Shown: in pieces, positions 60,251 to 64,000 of the stretch
Layout of the letters: each line of letters starts with the position of its first letter
Numbering within the stretch: the stretch's first letter is position 1
Notes under the pieces: generated by a model
Databases searched by the model: none
Seen by the model: only the letters and a program-made list of their open reading frames with translations
What the model was told of the DNA's origin: nothing
Position numbers and translations under genes: made by a program
Assembly: GCA_944381495.1 (NCBI GenBank)
Contig: CALWLJ010000004.1
Span: 124,001-188,000, forward strand
Direction: 5' to 3'
Length of the DNA stretch: 64,000 nucleotides
Source of the DNA: an uncultured Mediterraneibacter sp.
GTDB lineage: Bacteria > Bacillota > Clostridia > Lachnospirales > Lachnospiraceae

Positions 60251-60502
60251 GGGGACGTAGTAAAACTCGATTTTACTACGTCCCAAATTAACTTTCACCC
60301 TGTCCCAAATTGACCTTTGCCCTGTCCCTTTTTCGATTTCACTGTGTCCCCCCTGTGAATACTGCCCAAAATTGCCCTGTCTAATCCCACAAAATAACAG
60401 GCTGATTTGTGCACTTTTCAAAAGGGGACAGGGTGAATCTCAAAAAGGGACAGGGCAAATCTTAAAAAGGGACGTAGTCAAATTCGATTTCACTACGTCC
60501 CC
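60251..60502. repeat. Palindromic repeat array between pflB and pflA
   Basis: Two outer palindromes built on GGGACGTAGT/ACTACGTCCC (60252-60284 and 60469-60502) enclose several copies of CCCTGTCCC (left half) and GGGACAGGG (right half) joined by short A/T-rich spacers, such as CAAATTGACC and GGTGAATCTC. The whole 250 bp is roughly one large inverted repeat. It recalls BIME/REP clusters with GGGAC-type ends mobilised by RAYT transposases; no such transposase is in the window. Confidence 0.75.
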
Positions 60503-60507
60503 GAAAA

Positions 60508-62766
60508 TTACATTCTGTCGTGGCAGGTTCTTGCGATTACGTCAAGCTGCTGCTCTCTTGTCAGGTCGATGAACTTCACGGCATATCCGGATACACGGAT
60601 TGTGAAGTTTGCATACTCCTCTTTCTCCGGATGTTCCATTGCATCGATCAGTTTCTCTGTACCGAATACATTTACATTCAGGTGATGTGCTCCCTGATCG
60701 AAGTATCCGTCCATTACGTGAACCAGGTTGTTCTTACGCTCGTCATCGTCATGTCCAAGTGCTCCCGGGCTGATCGTCTGGGTGTTGGAGATTCCGTCAA
60801 GGGCCTGCTCATAAGGCAGTTTTGCCACAGAGTTGAGGGATGCCAGAAGGCCGTTCTTCTCTGCGCCGTAAGACGGGTTTGCTCCCGGTGCCAGCGGCTC
60901 GCCTGCTTTTCTTCCATCCGGCAGGGATCCTGTTGCTTTACCATAAACAACGTTGGATGTGATTGTAAGGATAGATGTTGTAGGCTCAGAGTTTCTGTAG
61001 GTGTGGCATTTTTTCAGCTTGCTCATGAATGTTCTCAGCAGCCATACTGCGATCTCGTCTGCACGGTCGTCGTCGTTTCCGTATCTCGGGAAATCGCCCT
61101 CCACCTCATAGTCAACAGCAAGTCCGTCTTCATCACGGATTACTTTTACCCTCGCATATTTGATCGCGCTCAGGGAGTCAACTACGTGTGAAAATCCTGC
61201 GATACCTGTTGCGAATGTACGTCTTACGTTTGTATCGATAAGAGCCATTTCCGCAGCTTCGTAGTAATATTTGTCATGCATGTAGTGGATCATGTTCAGT
61301 GTATCTACATACAGCTTGGACAGCCACTCCATCATCTGATCATATTTTTCCATTACCTCATCATAGTCAAGGTACTCGGATGTGATCGGTCTGTACAGCG
61401 GAGCTACCTGCTGTTTTGTCTTCTCATCAACACCGCCGTTGATTGCGTAGAGAAGGCATTTAGCCAGGTTCGCACGCGCACCGAAGAACTGGATCTCTTT
61501 TCCTGTCTCTGTTGCGGATACGCAGCAGCAGATGGAATAGTCGTCTCCCCATACCGGGCGCATAACATCGTCGTTCTCGTACTGGATGGAGCTTGTCTTC
61601 ACAGAAATATAAGCTGCATATTTCTTGAAGTTCTCCGGCAGGTGTGAGGAATACAGCACTGTCAGGTTCGGCTCCGGTGACGGTCCCATGTTCTCCAGTG
61701 TGTGGAGGAAACGGTAATCGTTCTTTGTTACCATGTGACGTCCGTCCATTCCGATTCCGGCCATCTCAAGTGTTGCCCATACCGGGTCACCGGAGAACAG
61801 CTCGTTGTAAGAAGGAATTCTTGCGAACTTCACCATTCTGAACTTCATAACGATGTGGTCGATCAGCTCCTGAGCCTGCTCCTCTGTCAGGATGCCCTTC
61901 TCCATATCTCTCTGGATATAGATGTCAAGGAATGTGGAGATACGTCCCACACTCATTGCAGCGCCGTTCTGAGTCTTGATTGCTGCAAGGTATCCGAAGT
62001 ACAGCCACTGTACAGCTTCTTTCGCATTTGTAGCCGGCTTGGAAATGTCGTAGCCATAAGACTGTGCCATTTCTTTCATTCCGTTCAGAGCACGGATCTG
62101 ATCTGCGATCTCTTCACGAAGGCGGAAATCTGTTCCCTTCATTCCGTGTCTCTCGTACTCTACAAAGTCGCTCTGCTTCTTCTCGATCAGGTAATCAATA
62201 CCATACAGAGCCACACGGCGGTAATCGCCTACAATACGTCCTCTTCCGTATGTATCCGGAAGACCTGTGATGATCTTGTTGTGACGTGCTTTCTTCATCT
62301 CAGGAGTATAAATATCAAATACTGCCTGATTGTGTGTTTTATGATATTTTGTAAAGATTTCATGCAGTTTTTCACTGGGTGTATATCCGTAAGTCGTACA
62401 TGCCTGCTCTGCCATCTTAATTCCGCCGTACGGCATGAATGCTCTCTTCAGCGGTTTGTCTGTCTGAAGACCAACTACCTGCTCCAGATCTTTCATATCC
62501 TCATTGATATATCCCGGGCCATATGCTGTCAGACCGGAAACAACCTCTGTCTCCATGTCCAGGACTCCGCCCTTTGCTCTCTCTTCTTTCTGAAGCTTCT
62601 GAAGCTCTCCCCAAAGTTTGTTTGTTGCCTCTGTAGGCCCTGCCAGGAATGACTCGTCTCCGTCATACTGAGTATAGTTGTGCTGGATGAAATCGCGCAC
62701 ATTTACTTCCTCTTTCCAGAGATGTCCCTGAAAGCCTGCCCACTGGTCAAAATTAGCTTTTGCCAT
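60508..62766 (-). CDS. pflB: Formate C-acetyltransferase (pyruvate formate-lyase)
   Basis: Glycyl-radical enzyme converting pyruvate and CoA to acetyl-CoA and formate. The 752-residue protein has the adjacent active-site cysteines in [10 protein letters not shown] and the radical glycine G727 in [13 protein letters not shown] 62766 follows AGGAGGTTTTCGGAAA. It is preceded by a promoter that is fused to the terminator of the next gene upstream. Central to mixed-acid fermentation. Confidence 0.97.
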   Translation of the reverse strand: MAKANFDQWAGFQGHLWKEEVNVRDFIQHNYTQYDGDESFLAGPTEATNKLWGELQKLQKEERAKGGVLDMETEVVSGLTAYGPGYINEDMKDLEQVVGLQTDKPLKRAFMPYGGIKMAEQACTTYGYTPSEKLHEIFTKYHKTHNQAVFDIYTPEMKKARHNKIITGLPDTYGRGRIVGDYRRVALYGIDYLIEKKQSDFVEYERHGMKGTDFRLREEIADQIRALNGMKEMAQSYGYDISKPATNAKEAVQWLYFGYLAAIKTQNGAAMSVGRISTFLDIYIQRDMEKGILTEEQAQELIDHIVMKFRMVKFARIPSYNELFSGDPVWATLEMAGIGMDGRHMVTKNDYRFLHTLENMGPSPEPNLTVLYSSHLPENFKKYAAYISVKTSSIQYENDDVMRPVWGDDYSICCCVSATETGKEIQFFGARANLAKCLLYAINGGVDEKTKQQVAPLYRPITSEYLDYDEVMEKYDQMMEWLSKLYVDTLNMIHYMHDKYYYEAAEMALIDTNVRRTFATGIAGFSHVVDSLSAIKYARVKVIRDEDGLAVDYEVEGDFPRYGNDDDRADEIAVWLLRTFMSKLKKCHTYRNSEPTTSILTITSNVVYGKATGSLPDGRKAGEPLAPGANPSYGAEKNGLLASLNSVAKLPYEQALDGISNTQTISPGALGHDDDERKNNLVHVMDGYFDQGAHHLNVNVFGTEKLIDAMEHPEKEEYANFTIRVSGYAVKFIDLTREQQLDVIARTCHDRM

Positions 62767-62849
62767 TTTCCGAAAACCTCCTCGTGAAATCTTGTAATAG
62801 TTAATTCATCAGAGAGCAGAAAATCTTTTTCCGTCCCTTTCCATGCGCA

Positions 62850-62878
62850 AGTATACCATCCCGTTAAAAAAAAGACAA
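62850..62878 (-). promoter_or_regulatory. pflB promoter
   Basis: Minus-strand -35 TTGTCT (62878-62873), 17-bp spacer, -10 TATACT (62855-62850), about 85 bp before pflB. The -35 overlaps the U-run side of the terminator hairpin at 62876-62914. Confidence 0.6.
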
Positions 62879-62914
62879 GGGTTTATTTGAAAATCATTCT
62901 CAAATAAGCCCTTG
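62876..62914 (-). terminator. Intrinsic terminator overlapping the pflB promoter region
   Basis: 19-bp arms with two mismatches (CAAGGGTTTATTTGAAAAT and ATTCTCAAATAAGCCCTTG), followed on the minus strand by TCTTTTTTTT. It would end transcription from the damaged ABC locus. The core TGAGAATGATTTTCA is also Fur-box-like, so a regulatory role cannot be excluded. Confidence 0.75.
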
Positions 62915-62954
62915 TACTTGATTTTGTACAAAACCCTCACATCTGTACTATATA

Positions 62955-62974
62955 TTGTATTCACAAAAATACAA
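62955..62974. repeat. Small inverted repeat upstream of pflB
   Basis: TTGTATT-N6-AATACAA. Located about 80 bp upstream of the pflB -35. It faintly recalls redox-regulator (Rex) sites but arms and spacing differ from the consensus. Low confidence in any role. Confidence 0.3.
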
Positions 62975-63018
62975 TTTCCACAAGATTTTTCCTTCAGCAG
63001 CTGCTTTTCAGCCCTCTC

Positions 63019-63581
63019 TCATTGCTCTTTCACCCGTCCGTCCCGGATATGCAGGATCCTGTCCGCGTAGTCCGCCATCTGCCCGTCATGGGTCACCATG
63101 ATAATGGTCTGCTGATACATTCTGGACGCCTTGCTCATGAGCATGGCAACCTCTTCCGCGTTCTCCGCGTCCAGACTCCCCGTTGGCTCGTCCGCCAGGA
63201 TAATGGCAGGGGAAATGCACATTCCCCGCGCGATGGCCACACGCTGCTGCTCCCCGCCGGACATCTCTGAAGGGAACTTATCCCTGCATTTTGTGATTCC
63301 CAGAGTATCCATCACTTCCTTGATATAACTCTTATTCTCCTTCTTCCCGTCCAGATGGAAGGGCATGGCAATATTCTCATAGGCCGTAAACTCCGGGAAC
63401 AGACTGTAGTCCTGATAGACGAACCCGATCCTGCGTCTGCGGATCCGTGACAGCCGCTTGTCCGACAGTCCGGACAGATCCTTTCCCTCCAAAAATATCT
63501 TTCCTTCATCCGGGGGCTCCAATGTCCCCAGCATCCGGAGCAGAGTGGATTTCCCTGATCCGCTCCTTTCTCTATCCGCCT
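63019..63581 (-). pseudogene. ABC transporter ATPase lacking its N-terminus
   Basis: The frame contains an almost complete MacB/LolD-type ATPase: SGSGKSTLLRMLGTLEPPDEG, Q-loop FVYQDYSLFPEFTAYENI, signature [15 protein letters not shown], Walker [14 protein letters not shown] and IMVTHD. But the first ~40 residues, including the beginning of the Walker A loop, are missing; upstream the DNA is the permease gene in another frame. An initiation codon in this frame exists only within permease sequence (up to 63684). Most likely a deletion product and inactive. Confidence 0.75.
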
Positions 63582-64000
63582 TGCCGACCATTCCGAACTG
63601 AGCAGGAATGCCGCGATCACCAGGATCAGTACTGCCACTGTACAGAACCATGCCGTATTTGTAACTGTCCATTCCACCGCCCACCAGAAGGGGTCATCCG
63701 TATATTGATTCAATATAGCAGAAAATGTCACTCCATATTGTCCCTGCTGTTTATCCCATTCCGCAGTTTTCAGCGCCTCCATATAAAACACAAGCAGGAT
63801 CTCCGCGTAGGCAAGAGGAATGCCTGCCAGGAGCCACAACGTCTGTTTTCCGGTATCTGCCCGCAGCAGCCGGCAGAAATATTGTTTTTCCATTCCCATC
63901 CTGCGCAGCAACCGGTAATCCCTGTCCATATAAAAACTCTGATTTTTCCGGAAATTCAACAGAAGAACAAGAAATACCGCTGCCACTACAGTTCCAAATA
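63575..64000 (-). pseudogene. FtsX-like ABC permease, C-terminus deleted, continues past window
   Basis: Open to the right edge of the window. Encodes LVLLLNFRKNQSFYMDRDYRLLRRMGMEKQY, an FtsX-type cytoplasmic segment, then helices (TLWLLAGIPLAYAEILLVFY and WFCTVAVLILVIAAFLLS) and EWSARRIEK, where the frame enters ATPase DNA and loses sense, ending at 63312. The permease therefore lost its C-terminal end in the same event that removed the ATPase N-terminus. Its N-terminal part lies outside the window. Confidence 0.7.

Noticed and set aside
61702-62652. Long plus-strand open frame of over 300 codons opposite pflB
   Set aside because: Lies entirely antisense to the well-conserved pflB gene, is cysteine-rich with no domain character, and has no ribosome site. 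It is a by-product of pflB codon use.
62876-62914. Fur box upstream of pflB
   Set aside because: The inverted repeat with a U8 run is explained well as an intrinsic terminator; no iron-related gene is adjacent. Mentioned only as a possibility.
62955-62974. Rex operator upstream of pflB
   Set aside because: Arms TTGTATT/AATACAA with a 6-bp gap do not match the usual TTGTTAA-N4-TTAACAA pattern.
1-64000. CRISPR arrays, tRNA or rRNA genes, and complete insertion sequences
   Set aside because: No regularly spaced repeats, cloverleaf-like genes, rRNA segments or transposase frames were recognised in reading the window; this was by eye and not by a dedicated search.

Overview
The window reads as a chromosomal segment of an anaerobic, Gram-positive gut-type Clostridia, most likely Lachnospiraceae. 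The clues are moderate GC with AGGAGG-type ribosome sites, a PflB/PflA pair, an anaerobic (CbiK/CbiD/CbiET-type) cobalamin pathway with a CbiMNQO cobalt importer, a Bce-type two-component/ABC module, DUF4317, DUF5714 and DUF3169 proteins, and a small holin-like type I toxin. Nearly everything lies on the minus strand; only the Bce-like module (54.9-59.3 kb) is on the plus strand. No rRNA, tRNA, CRISPR array or intact transposase was recognised.

Layout: 0-2.7 kb holds an oligopeptide-type permease (probably the edge of an ABC operon), a threonine-aldolase-like PLP enzyme and a sugar O-acetyltransferase. From 2.9 to 8.2 kb a TetR regulator, an AbgT-type transporter, an amidohydrolase and an M32 carboxypeptidase look like one uptake-and-hydrolysis system, with a perfect 24-bp palindrome at the transporter promoter. 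From 8.2 to 15.2 kb is a first tetrapyrrole/B12 locus (cobA-hemD fusion, hemC, cobQ, cobD-type decarboxylase), interrupted by an xre/DUF3169 cassette whose promoter carries three related operators. From 15.2 to 25 kb runs a string of small accessory genes (peptidase E, P-loop kinase, MBL hydrolase, DUF1349, ArsC/DUF5714, kinase-like protein, nucleoside phosphorylase, GNAT, VOC, macro domain). Inside it are two ~320-bp direct repeats, each a type I toxin/antisense-RNA locus: one intact, one broken by a 29-bp deletion.

From 24.6 to 26.2 kb are cobC and cbiB. From 26.2 to 32.5 kb come an OLD-like ATPase with an unusual Cys cluster, an HD protein, an acetyltransferase run together with a broken YrvL-like gene, a KilA-N pseudogene with two lesions, and small lipoprotein/secreted genes. 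From 32.5 to 46.9 kb is the main cobalamin operon: cbiJ, cobO, a cobalamin riboswitch, cbiM-N-Q-O, cbiK, bcp, cbiD, cbiL, cbiF, cbiH, cbiET, cbiA, cobT, cobS. Genes for CbiG, CbiC, CobU and precorrin-2 dehydrogenase were not found in the window.

From 47 to 54.6 kb are an esterase, a structured repeat, a MarR-controlled heterodimeric ABC exporter and a DUF4317 protein. From 54.9 to 59.4 kb is the Bce-like peptide sensing/detoxification module. From 59.5 to 62.8 kb pflA and pflB are separated by a palindromic repeat array. The window ends in an ABC locus in which a permease gene has been joined by deletion to an N-terminally truncated ATPase.
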